Origin: Bin87 sp965204685 | Lineage (GTDB): Bacteria > Chloroflexota > Dehalococcoidia > Lucifugimonadales > UBA3495 | Direction of reading: 5' to 3' | DNA length: 64,000 bases | Assembly (NCBI GenBank): GCA_965204685.1 | Contig: OZ242004.1 | Coordinates: forward strand, 558,001 to 622,000 | Shown: positions 26,243-34,772 of the stretch, in pieces | How positions within the stretch are numbered: position 1 is the stretch's first letter | Layout: the number at the start of each line of letters is the position of its first letter | Made by a program: the position numbers and the translations under genes | The notes under the pieces: model-generated | What the model was told of the DNA's origin: nothing | The model's input: the letters and a program-made list of their open reading frames with translations, nothing else | Databases searched by the model: none

Positions 26243-28618
26243 ATGAACTCCGACGAACTGCTGATGGAAAACACGGGCCTGCGGGAGCGGCTCTCCCGCC
26301 TGAGCGAGGCCAGCCTGCGCATCACCGGGGACCTGGAACCCGGCGCGGTGCTGCAGGGGGTGGTGGACGGCGCCCGGGCGCTGACCGGGGCCAGGACGGC
26401 CGGCCTCACCGCCCTGGACGAACGGGGGCAGCTGTGGGAGTTCGTCACCTCGGGCCTGACGCCGGGGGAGCACCGGCTGGTGCTGGAGCTGCCCGGCGGG
26501 CTGGAGTTCTTCGCCTACCTGGGCCAACTGCCGGAACCGCTGCGGGTGGCGGACTTCGCGGAGTACGCCAGGGCGGCGGGCCTGCCGGACATTGCCCCGC
26601 CCCTGGGGCCGGTGGGGGCCTTCCTGAGAATGCCCATCCGCCTCCGGGGCCGCCACGTGGGCGACATCTACCTGGCGGGCAAGGCAGGTCAGGATGAAGG
26701 CCAGGACGGCGGGGAGTTCACCCCGGACGACGAGGAGACCCTGGCGCTGTTCGCCGCCCAGGCGGCTTTGGCCATCGCCAACGCGCTGCGCTACCGGGAG
26801 GAACGGCGGGGCCGGGAATACCTGGAAACCCTGGTCAACACCTCCCCGGTGGGGGTGGCGGTCTTCGACGCCGCCACCGGCGCGCCGCTGTCCCTGAACC
26901 GGGAGGCGCGGCGGATCGTGGACGGCCTGCGGGACCCGGACCGGACGGCGGAGGAGCTGCTGGACATGGTGAGCTTCCGGCGGGCCGACGGGCGGGAGGT
27001 GTCCCTCAGCGAGTTCCCCCTGGCCCGCGCCCTGGGCACCGGCGAGACGGTGCGGGCCGAGGAGATCGTGATCAGCGTCCCCGACGGGCGCAGCGTCACC
27101 ACTCTGATCAACGCCACGCCCATCATGTCGGAGGAGGGCGCCATCGAGACCGTGGTGGTCACCATGCAGGACCTGACGCCCCTGGAGGAGATCGAGCGGC
27201 AGCGGGCGGAGTTCCTGGGCACGGTGAGCCACGAATTGAGGGCGCCGCTGACCTCCATCAAGGGGTCCGCCGCCGCCCTGCTGCGCACCCGGTCAACGCT
27301 GGACGTCGCCGAGACGCAGCAGTTCCTGCGCATCATCGACAACCAGGCCGACCACATCCTGGACCTGATCGGCCAGCTGCTGGACGCGGCCCGGATTGAC
27401 GCCGGCGTGCTGTCGGTATCCCCGGAGCCCTCGGATCTGGCGGCGCTGGTGGAGCGGGCGTTGGGCGTGTTCCAGAGCGGCGGGGGCCGGAGCAACATCA
27501 GCGTGGACCTGCCGGCGGACCTGCCCCGGGCGCTGGCGGACCGGCGGCGCATCGAGCAGGTGCTGACCAACCTGCTGAGCAACGCGGCCCGGCACTCCCC
27601 GGAGTCGTCCGCCATCCGGGTGAGCGCGGCCGTGGAAGGGGTCCACGTGGCCGTCTCCGTGGCCGACGACGGCGTGGGGGTGTCCGCCGAGCGGCTGCCC
27701 TACCTCTTCCGCCGGTTCTTCCGCGCGGAAGGGGACGAGCGGGACGGCGTGGGCGCCGGCCTGGGGCTGGCGGTGTGCAAGGGGATCGTCGAGGCCCACG
27801 GCGGCCGCATCTGGGCCGAGAGCGACGGCCCGGGCCGGGGAGCCACTTTCACCTTCACCCTGCTGGCGACCGAGGCGGCGGCCAACCTCGCCGACACTTA
27901 CAACCGGAGGGGACGGCAGGGGGTCAAGGTCCTGGCGGTGGACGACGACGCCCAGTCGCTGCGGTTCGTGCGCGACGCCCTTACGGAAGGGGGCTACCAG
28001 GTAATAACCACCGCCGACCCGGAGGAGGCCCGGTGGCTGATGAAGCGGGAGCAGCCCCGCCTGGCGCTGCTGGACCTGGTGCTGCCCGGAACCGACGGCA
28101 TCGAGTTGATGCAGGACATCCTCCGCATCGCCGAGGTGCCGGTGATCTTCCTGTCCGGCTACGGGCAGGACCAGGTGATTGCCCGGGCCTTCGAGATGGG
28201 GGCCGACGACTACATCGTCAAACCCTTCTCGCCCACGGAGCTGGCGGCGCGGGTGCAGGCGGCCCTGCGGCGGCGCACCGGGCCGGCCCGGATGGCGCCC
28301 TCGGAACCCTACGTGCGGGGCGATCTGACCATCGACTACGCGGATCGGCTGGTGAGCGTGGCCGGCGAGCCGGTGCGGCTCACGGCCATCGAGTACGACC
28401 TGCTGCGGGAGCTCTCCATCCACGCCGGCCGGGTGCTGACCCACCAGCACCTGCTGCAACGGGTGTGGGGCAAGACCGAGCCCGAAACGCCGCGCGCGCT
28501 TCGCACCCACCTGATGCGGCTGCGGCGCAAGCTGGGCGAGGACGGCGACAACCCCAAGTACATCTTCGCCGAGCCACGGATCGGCTACCGCATGGAACGG
28601 CCCGATGCCCGGACATAG
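26243..28618 (+). CDS. Hybrid sensor kinase fused to an OmpR-type response regulator
   Basis: 791 aa holding an entire two-component system in one chain. Residues about 10-180: GAF-like sensor. 190-310: PAS. 320-385: HisKA with the phospho-acceptor His330 in FLGTVSHELRAPLTS. 430-545: HATPase_c with N box LLSNAARHSPE and G boxes VADDGVGV and GAGLGLAVC. 560-675: receiver with Asp611 in ALLDLVLPGTDG and the conserved Lys in IVKPFSPTEL. 690-785: winged-helix DNA-binding domain (LTAIEYDLLRELSIHAGRVL, VWGKTE, RTHLMRLRRKLGEDGDNPKY). No membrane segment, so it senses a cytoplasmic signal and can bind DNA itself. AGGAGG lies 12 nt before the ATG. The next gene overlaps its end by 14 nt. Confidence 0.88.
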   Translation: MNSDELLMENTGLRERLSRLSEASLRITGDLEPGAVLQGVVDGARALTGARTAGLTALDERGQLWEFVTSGLTPGEHRLVLELPGGLEFFAYLGQLPEPLRVADFAEYARAAGLPDIAPPLGPVGAFLRMPIRLRGRHVGDIYLAGKAGQDEGQDGGEFTPDDEETLALFAAQAALAIANALRYREERRGREYLETLVNTSPVGVAVFDAATGAPLSLNREARRIVDGLRDPDRTAEELLDMVSFRRADGREVSLSEFPLARALGTGETVRAEEIVISVPDGRSVTTLINATPIMSEEGAIETVVVTMQDLTPLEEIERQRAEFLGTVSHELRAPLTSIKGSAAALLRTRSTLDVAETQQFLRIIDNQADHILDLIGQLLDAARIDAGVLSVSPEPSDLAALVERALGVFQSGGGRSNISVDLPADLPRALADRRRIEQVLTNLLSNAARHSPESSAIRVSAAVEGVHVAVSVADDGVGVSAERLPYLFRRFFRAEGDERDGVGAGLGLAVCKGIVEAHGGRIWAESDGPGRGATFTFTLLATEAAANLADTYNRRGRQGVKVLAVDDDAQSLRFVRDALTEGGYQVITTADPEEARWLMKREQPRLALLDLVLPGTDGIELMQDILRIAEVPVIFLSGYGQDQVIARAFEMGADDYIVKPFSPTELAARVQAALRRRTGPARMAPSEPYVRGDLTIDYADRLVSVAGEPVRLTAIEYDLLRELSIHAGRVLTHQHLLQRVWGKTEPETPRALRTHLMRLRRKLGEDGDNPKYIFAEPRIGYRMERPDART

Positions 28619-30263
28619 GGCCAGGAGTGACGGCCGGAGGTCCGGCCCCGGTCCTGTGATCGGAGCGGTCCTGCTTCTGCTCGGATTGGCTGCCTGCAAC
28701 GGGCAGCCGGACGGGACTCCTCCGGCGGACTTGGGGACAGGTTCGCACGGCTCGCCTGCACCCACGGTTGTGGAGAGCCCTACACCCTTGCCCACGGTCG
28801 TGCCTCCCGGTGTACCGAGGACGATGGTTGCCGACCCTTTCTCCAGGTGGAACGGCCTGGAGCCGCAGGACTGGTGGAGGGAGTCGGAGCCATACTCCTG
28901 CCTGTCCCCCGAGAAAGACACATCCCCCTGGATGGAGGCCGGAATGACCGATCTGGGCGGCTCCGACCCCCTGTCGCTCATCCGGTTCTTCGGCAACGGC
29001 AGCTACCTGCGCTACGGCTTCATGGGTTTCGAGGGGTGCACGCCGATCAGGAAATACCCGGACCGGACGCACCTGGACCCGCCGGTCGACCCGGCGTACT
29101 ACTCATTGGGCGACCTGGACATCGCGGTTGACATCGCCCGCGTGCCGCCGGACGCGCCCGGATGGTTCGAGGACGATGGGGCGCGGGAGACTATGGGGAT
29201 GGCGGAGGCGGTGAACATCCTGAACACGCACGTCGCCGCCTATTTCGAGAAGATCTCGGAGGGCAAGCTCAGGATGCGCTTCCACGCGGGGAACGACTTC
29301 GCGTTGGAAGGGGAAGGTTCTCCCAATGACGTGCAAGGGCAGCAACTGCGGCTGGCCGGCGTGATGGACTGCCGAGGCGAAGCGGCGGACAGCTACCCGT
29401 GCGATCTGGGAGCCCCCGGTGGCCTGAACCGCCTCCTGTTGACCGACGTGACCACCGACCGGGGCGGCGATGCCTTCAACGGCAGTGTGCGTATGGGCCT
29501 GGTCAGCCTGCGGGAGGCGAACATGGAAGCACTGGTGCACGAGATGGGCCATGCCTGGATGGGCTGGCCTCACTCCTATGCCGAGGTACGGTGGCCCAGG
29601 GAGGAAGAGGGAATCCCCAACCCGTACAGCAATGCCCTGGACTTCATGTCCGGGCTTGCGCTGACACCGACGCTGGGCTGGCACCAGGATATGCCCTCTA
29701 CGCTGGCGGTGAACCGCTACGCGGCGGGGTGGATCGACCCGTCTGAGGTCGCGCTGCACCTGGTCGATTCCGGGGCGTACACGCTGCAACCGCCTCGGGA
29801 GAGGGGCTACCAGTTCCTCGTGATTTCGTCCGGGAGGAAGTATGCCTTCACCACGGTCGAGGTGTTGGATGAGCGCAATCCTTCTTATAAGGACGAGTTG
29901 CCCAAGGTGTACGACCCGACTTCCCAGCGCGCCTTTCGCTACGACGGGGCGCTGGTGAGCCGTTACGACCAGTCCACCGGCGCCGGGACGCACGCCCGCT
30001 TCGGCCCCGCCTTATATGACGAGCGCAACCCTGATGTCGCCGACGATGTGAACTGGGGCCGGGACGATTATTCAGTTGTGCAGGACGGCGAGACCCGCGA
30101 CATCGGCGGAGGCGTTCGCCTTCAGGTGTCCCGCAATCAGGACGGGAGCTACGAGGTTTCCGTGAGCGGGGGGCGGACTGCGGAGTTCCAGCCGTGGTGC
30201 GCCACGATTTGGTTCGCGTTCGGGGAATACGATACAGGGTGCGCCCTGGATGGTGGGAGATAG
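28605..30263 (+). CDS. Secreted lipoprotein with HExxH metallopeptidase motif
   Basis: 552 aa. A basic N-terminus, a hydrophobic stretch (VIGAVLLLLGLAAC) and lipobox LAAC indicate an exported lipoprotein with a Pro/Thr-rich tether. The zinc motif is HEMGHAWMGWPH (His312, Glu313, His316, possible third ligand His323), preceded by a region (NTHVAAYFEKISEGKLRMRF) resembling M6/M11-type secreted proteases. The spacing to the third His is one residue longer than in metzincins, so the clan is uncertain. The C-terminal ~150 residues look like a beta-rich domain. It overlaps the kinase-regulator gene by 14 nt and is probably co-expressed with it. Confidence 0.65.
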   Translation: MPGHRARSDGRRSGPGPVIGAVLLLLGLAACNGQPDGTPPADLGTGSHGSPAPTVVESPTPLPTVVPPGVPRTMVADPFSRWNGLEPQDWWRESEPYSCLSPEKDTSPWMEAGMTDLGGSDPLSLIRFFGNGSYLRYGFMGFEGCTPIRKYPDRTHLDPPVDPAYYSLGDLDIAVDIARVPPDAPGWFEDDGARETMGMAEAVNILNTHVAAYFEKISEGKLRMRFHAGNDFALEGEGSPNDVQGQQLRLAGVMDCRGEAADSYPCDLGAPGGLNRLLLTDVTTDRGGDAFNGSVRMGLVSLREANMEALVHEMGHAWMGWPHSYAEVRWPREEEGIPNPYSNALDFMSGLALTPTLGWHQDMPSTLAVNRYAAGWIDPSEVALHLVDSGAYTLQPPRERGYQFLVISSGRKYAFTTVEVLDERNPSYKDELPKVYDPTSQRAFRYDGALVSRYDQSTGAGTHARFGPALYDERNPDVADDVNWGRDDYSVVQDGETRDIGGGVRLQVSRNQDGSYEVSVSGGRTAEFQPWCATIWFAFGEYDTGCALDGGR

Positions 30264-30689
30264 GGGACGTTTGCTCTGATCTCGTGCAGCTATGATATCT
30301 GCCATTCCCCTTAGCAAATGGCGACGCGTGGTATCGGTTCAAATCAGCAATTGAATTGCCTGGAGGTTTGCATGGGAAGTTCCTATGCCGGCTGCAATTT
30401 GAGGTTGCGGGGAGGTGCGGCCGCCATCAACTGGGGTTTCAGCACGCAGGATGCTCGCTCCAAACTCCATCGCCTCTATCCCTGCAATTCTGAACTGATC
30501 CGGTACTAGTTTAGTGGTCAATATCCTCATCAAGCCGCCTCTGGACCCCCTGCTTTCGCAGGAGTAACGGGTAAAACCATTTGAAATGCGATGCCCTGCC
30601 TTCCTGGTTTTTCGGGAATCGCCATCGGCCACATTGGGTTAGAATACGGCGAGTTAACCTTGAGACAGCCGTAGCCGGGAGGTGACGCA
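30264..30689. other. Intergenic region without a supported gene
   Basis: About 425 bp between the metallopeptidase-like gene and the tandem CoA-transferase. Short frames on both strands lack ribosome sites and family resemblance. A hairpin CCTGC-TTTC-GCAGG at 30549-30562 resembles the widespread bacterial repeat that reads CCTGCTTTCGCAGGAATGACG, here degraded. Confidence 0.5.
30549..30562. repeat. Short stem-loop, degraded copy of a common dispersed repeat
   Basis: CCTGC and GCAGG pair around TTTC, followed by AGTAACGG where the consensus form has AATGACGG. Similar units are dispersed in many environmental genomes. There is one copy in this window. Confidence 0.4.
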
Positions 30690-33365
30690 ATGGTGCAGGG
30701 CGGAGCAGAAGCGCCAACTACGCCGGGAGCTTTGTCAGGAATCCGAGTGTTGGACTTCACCTGGGTCCGGGCGGGTCCCTGGTGCACCCGATGGCTGGGG
30801 GCGCTGGGAGCCGAGGTTATCAAGGTTGAATGGCCCCAGGGTCCCAATACTCGAGGCGCCAACATTGCGACGGGAGCGGGCACCCCCGAGGGCCTGCCCG
30901 CCAATCTCAACACCAACGGCCATTTCAGCGACACTAACGCCAACAAGCTGAGCGTCACCCTGAACACTCGTACAGAGCGAGGCATTGACCTCACCCGGCG
31001 CCTGGTGGCCATGTCCGACATCGTCATCGAGAACTTCGCCTACGGTGTATTGGACCGGTGGGGACTGGGCTACGAGGAAATGCAGAATCTCCGTCCGGAC
31101 ATCATTTACCTCTCCATGTCGGGCTTCGGCCACACCGGTCGGGACCGAGACTATCAAACCATGGGAGCCATTGCGCAAGCCTTGTCCGGTATGACCTACA
31201 CGTCGGGTCTGCCGGACCAGCCACCCGCCGGTTGGGGCTGGTCCTACCTGGACGACACCGGCGGCCTGTACGGGGCCATGTATGCCCTGAGCGCGATTTA
31301 CCATCGCAACCTGACCGGTGAGGGACAGCACGTTGACAGTTCCCAGTGGATCCTCGGCGTCCCCCTCAATGGTTCCGCTTTTCTGGACATCCAGGCCAAC
31401 GGTCGTTCCACCATGCGAGAGGGTTACCCGCCGGGCAACCGCGCTCACTGGCCGGGCACACCCCTGGTGGACAACTACCGGGGGCGGACCGGGGCGCCGC
31501 ACAACGCTTACCGGACCAGTCCGGCGGAGCACAACGACTGGTGTGCCCTGGCCTGCTTCTCCGACGATGAGTGGCGGAAGTTGGTGGAGGTCATGGGCTC
31601 GCCCGGTTGGGCCACCGGCGAGAAGTTTGCCACCCTTGAAGGTCGCCTGGAGCGCCAGGAAGAGCTGGACCAGGGGATAGAGGCGTGGACCAGGACTCTG
31701 GGCAAGTACGAGATCATGGAGCGGTGCCAGGCGGCGGGAGTGCCCGCCATGCCCGTTCAAAGCAGCCAGGACCGGGTGGAAAACGATCCCCAACTCCGGC
31801 ATCGAGAGATGTTCCGGGACGTGAAGCATCCCGCCCTGGGAACCTGGCCCCTTCAGAACGCTCCCTTCAAGATGTCGGAGACGCCGGCATTCAACAGCCG
31901 GTCGGGCCCCCTGATCGGAGGGCACAACAAGGAGGTATTTGAGGGGTTGCTGGGCATCAGTCATGAGGAACTGGTGAGCGGCTTCGCCGAGGGCGTCTTC
32001 TGGCCCAAGAACCTCAGTATGGAAGACTATCCCTACTTGAATGAGATGATGGAGGACGCCTCGCCCGTGCAGTGGAGCGGGAATGAGCCGATAGCGAATC
32101 CCGCTCCGGAGCCGGCGCGGACGCCGGACCCGAACTCTGCGGGGGCCTTTGGGGGGCTGCGGGTGCTGGAGCTAGCCGATGAGAAGGGACAGTGGTGCGG
32201 CAAGCAGATGGCCGACATGGGAGCGGACGTCATCAAGATCGAGCCGCCCGGTGGCGAGGCCGCCCGGTCCGTGGGACCCTTCTACCAGGACCTGCCGGAT
32301 CGGGAGAGCAGCCTTTACTTCTGGCATTACAACACCTCCAAGCGGGCAGTTACCTTGAACCTGGAGACGGAGGACGGGCGCCGGCTGTTCCGGCAAATGG
32401 CGGAGCAAGCGGATGTCATACTGGAGACCTTCCGGCCCGGTTATCTGGCCTCCCTGGGGCTGGGGTACGAAGCTCTGGCAACCCGTAACCCCGGGCTGAT
32501 CATGTGCTCGCTGACCCCCTTCGGGCAGACCGGGCCGTGGCGGGACTTCCAGAGCAGCGACCTGCTGCATCTGGCGGCGGGCGGACAGATGGCTCGGTGT
32601 GGCTATGACGACGACGTGGTGCCCGGCGCGCCGCCCATCGCTCCCGGAGGCGGGCAGGCCTGGCACATCGGCAGTCACTACGCCTACATCGCCATCACCG
32701 CAGCGCTGGTCAGCCGGTCGGTGACGGCGCGGGGGCAGTACATCGATGCCTCGGTGCATGATGCCTGCGCGCTCACCACCGAGGGCCATGTGAACCAGTA
32801 CATCTACAAGGGAGATGTGGTTCCCCGTAGAACCGGAGGCGGCAACACCAACCTTGGGCCCAACGCCCAGGTCCTCTGCAAGGATGGCAAGTACGTGAAC
32901 GTCGGTCAGGTTCCCCCGGAGCGGATGCTGACGCTTGCGCCGTGGATGGATGAGCACGGACTGGCGGGCGACCTGCTGGATGAAAAGTACCGCGACCCGG
33001 CGGTCATCGCCGAGAACCAATCGCATATTCGCGGAATTTTTGAAAACTTCCTCGCCAATATCCCTCGGGATGAGGCCTACCACGGCTTGCAGCAGCGCGG
33101 CTCCAACACGGGGGCGATCCGTTCCCCGGACGAGGTCATGCAGGACCCGCACCTGGAGGACCGGGGATTCTGGACAGACGTGGAATACCCGGAACTCGGC
33201 CGGGCATTTCGACACCCCGGCCCCGGGGCCATCTTCAACGGCTCGCCCTGGAGGATCTCCCGGCGTGCGCCTCTCATCGGGGAGCACAACGAAGAGGTCC
33301 TGTGCGGGGAGTTGGGACTATCCAAGGCGGAGTTGGCCGCCCTGGCTAAGGGAGGTTCGGTGTAA
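30690..33365 (+). CDS. Tandem class III CoA-transferase (CaiB/BaiF), two fused domains
   Basis: 891 aa with two family III CoA-transferase units (residues ~12-420 and ~485-885). The first has GIRVLDFTWVRAGPWCTRWL, GAEVIKVEWPQGPNTRG and the segment SYLDDTGGLYGAMYALSAIY, where an Asp aligns with the nucleophile Asp of formyl-CoA transferase. The second repeats the layout (LRVLELADEKGQWCGKQMAD, GADVIKIEPPGGEAARSV), but in its equivalent segment (AWHIGSHYAYIAITAALVSR) no Asp is present. The first half is therefore likely catalytic and the second structural or specificity-determining. Family members move CoA between carboxylic acids or racemise acyl-CoAs. It stands alone, and the substrate is unknown. 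Confidence 0.87.
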   Translation: MVQGGAEAPTTPGALSGIRVLDFTWVRAGPWCTRWLGALGAEVIKVEWPQGPNTRGANIATGAGTPEGLPANLNTNGHFSDTNANKLSVTLNTRTERGIDLTRRLVAMSDIVIENFAYGVLDRWGLGYEEMQNLRPDIIYLSMSGFGHTGRDRDYQTMGAIAQALSGMTYTSGLPDQPPAGWGWSYLDDTGGLYGAMYALSAIYHRNLTGEGQHVDSSQWILGVPLNGSAFLDIQANGRSTMREGYPPGNRAHWPGTPLVDNYRGRTGAPHNAYRTSPAEHNDWCALACFSDDEWRKLVEVMGSPGWATGEKFATLEGRLERQEELDQGIEAWTRTLGKYEIMERCQAAGVPAMPVQSSQDRVENDPQLRHREMFRDVKHPALGTWPLQNAPFKMSETPAFNSRSGPLIGGHNKEVFEGLLGISHEELVSGFAEGVFWPKNLSMEDYPYLNEMMEDASPVQWSGNEPIANPAPEPARTPDPNSAGAFGGLRVLELADEKGQWCGKQMADMGADVIKIEPPGGEAARSVGPFYQDLPDRESSLYFWHYNTSKRAVTLNLETEDGRRLFRQMAEQADVILETFRPGYLASLGLGYEALATRNPGLIMCSLTPFGQTGPWRDFQSSDLLHLAAGGQMARCGYDDDVVPGAPPIAPGGGQAWHIGSHYAYIAITAALVSRSVTARGQYIDASVHDACALTTEGHVNQYIYKGDVVPRRTGGGNTNLGPNAQVLCKDGKYVNVGQVPPERMLTLAPWMDEHGLAGDLLDEKYRDPAVIAENQSHIRGIFENFLANIPRDEAYHGLQQRGSNTGAIRSPDEVMQDPHLEDRGFWTDVEYPELGRAFRHPGPGAIFNGSPWRISRRAPLIGEHNEEVLCGELGLSKAELAALAKGGSV

Positions 33366-33631
33366 CCCTGGTTTCCCTGCCGCGGCAGGAACCCGGTTCC
33401 GCCCCCGCTTCAGCCCATAGCCCCTGACAGGCTGCCGAACAAAGGCGTTCGCGTCCGGAATCGACGGGTCAAGCCGTTGATGCCCGGGTCCTGGTGGAAG
33501 AAATTGCGCCGTTCACACGGGACTTTCAGCCCCTTCGGCTTCGCGGACCGGCTCTCCTGGGAACACCGGGTATAGTTAGACCCAACTAGCCCATCGTCAG
33601 GTCATGCCCCGATGCCCTGAGCAGTCCCACC
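33366..33631. other. Intergenic region, nothing recognised
   Basis: No convincing gene, tRNA or terminator. It leads into the amidohydrolase fossil. Confidence 0.5.
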
Positions 33632-33883
33632 TGTGCCAATGCTCCCGGCTTTTGGGAAATGCAACGTGGGTTGGATGGTGGTATCACCCCAGCTGAGTTG
33701 TTTCGCGCCGCAACGATTGCAAATGCGGAGTTCTTTGGTCTGCAAAAAGAAATAGGTAAGGTATGGGAAAAGCTCCATGAAACGCTGTTGTCCAGATTGC
33801 GCGGAGCGGACCGCCTGGATTGGTCGCGGGCTTGCGTGGACAGCGCGCCGATGCGGGCCGTGGCAGGATGCCGCTGTGGTGGG
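33632..33883 (+). pseudogene. Fossil: amidohydrolase fragment joined to an IS5-type transposase fragment
   Basis: In one frame, residues from 33632 to 33763 (NAPGFWEMQRGLDGGITPAE and then FRAATIANAEFFGLQKEIG) match the C-terminal region of metal-dependent amidohydrolases. From 33764 the frame continues as KLHETLLSRLRGADRLDWSR followed by ACVDSAPMRAV, the central region of IS5-family transposases (DWSR...DS...RA). Both are truncated, so this is a decayed junction of an interrupted or recombined amidohydrolase gene. No start, catalytic His cluster or full DDE triad remains. Confidence 0.6.
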
Positions 33884-34092
33884 GTTGAGAGCATGATTTG
33901 TCCACGTGCTGAGGGGACAAAAACGAATAGGAGGCCTGCACCCCGGCTATCTGATCGCGTTTATTGATACCGATTGACGCGCGTTTCGTGCCGGGGAACG
34001 CGGCTGACTGCGGTCGGCAGTTGTGAATTTGGTCGGCGAAACAGCGAAAACGGCCCCATTCGGAGCCGCTTTTGAGTAGGAAATCGGGGAAT

Positions 34093-34179
34093 TGGTGCCG
34101 AAGGTCAGACTCGAACTGACACGGGATATTCTCCCACCGGTTTTTGAGACCGGCGCGTCTACCATTCCGCCACTTCGGC
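34093..34179 (-). tRNA. tRNA-Leu (CAA)
   Basis: The minus strand folds as a class II tRNA: acceptor GCCGAAG/CTTCGGC, anticodon stem CGGT/ACCG with loop CTCAAAA (anticodon CAA), a variable arm GGGAGAATATCCC, T arm with GTTCGAG, and encoded ACCA at 34093-34096. No pseudo-tRNA features are seen. Confidence 0.95.
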
Positions 34180-34190
34180 CGAGCAATTTC

Positions 34191-34199
34191 AGTATAGCA
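34191..34199 (-). promoter_or_regulatory. Extended -10 promoter of tRNA-Leu
   Basis: TGCTATACT on the minus strand, 12 bp before the tRNA. The core CCGTGCTATAMT is also found before tRNA-Ser at 56337-56348, although no good -35 box is present at either. Confidence 0.45.
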
Positions 34200-34308
34200 C
34201 GGTTGCGTCTCAGCCCGGTCGCGTTGTAGCATTTAACGACTTCCTCGCCGTGCGGATTGCGGCTCCGCGAGCCCACCAGAAGCGAGCGATGCGAAAGGCG
34301 GAAGCGTT

Positions 34309-34764
34309 ATGGCTACCATCAAAGACCGGTTGGAAGAGGACATCCGCAACACGATGCGCGCCCGCAACCGCGAGCGGCTGGAAACCCTGCGGTTCCTCAA
34401 GAGCCAAATCCAGTTGACCGAGAAGAACAATCTCACCGAGTTGGATGAAAGCGGCGTCACCGACGTAGTGGCCAAGCAGGTCAAGGACCGCCGCGAGAGC
34501 ATCGAGATGTTCGGCCAAGGCGGTCGCGCCGACCTCGTTGCCAAGGAGGAGGCGTCCCTTACAATCCTGCTGGAATACATGCCCGAACAACTTGGCGAGG
34601 ACGAAATCGAGGCCATCGCCCGCCAAGCCATCGCCGATAGCGGAGCCTCCGGGCCGGGCGACCGGGGCAAGGTCATGGGCCGCATCATGCCGCAGGTGCG
34701 CGGCAAGGCCGATGGCAGCCAGGTCAACGCCATCGTGTCCCGGCTCCTGGAAGCGGCGGGCTGA
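34309..34764 (+). CDS. GatB/YqeY domain protein
   Basis: 151 aa. The sequence (KDRLEEDIRNTMRARNRERL, ETLRFLKSQIQ, EEASLTILLEYMPEQLGEDE, GKVMGRIMPQVRGKADGSQV) matches YqeY, the free-standing form of the tRNA-binding tail of GatB. Its role is thought to involve tRNA-dependent amidation or tRNA binding. It lies 8 nt upstream of purQ on the same strand, so it is likely the first gene of the operon. Confidence 0.88.
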   Translation: MATIKDRLEEDIRNTMRARNRERLETLRFLKSQIQLTEKNNLTELDESGVTDVVAKQVKDRRESIEMFGQGGRADLVAKEEASLTILLEYMPEQLGEDEIEAIARQAIADSGASGPGDRGKVMGRIMPQVRGKADGSQVNAIVSRLLEAAG

Positions 34765-34772
34765 CCCGACGT

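Noticed and set aside
30318..30509. A 63-codon plus-strand frame in the intergenic region
   Set aside because: It has no ribosome binding site and no family resemblance, and lies beside degraded repeat sequence.
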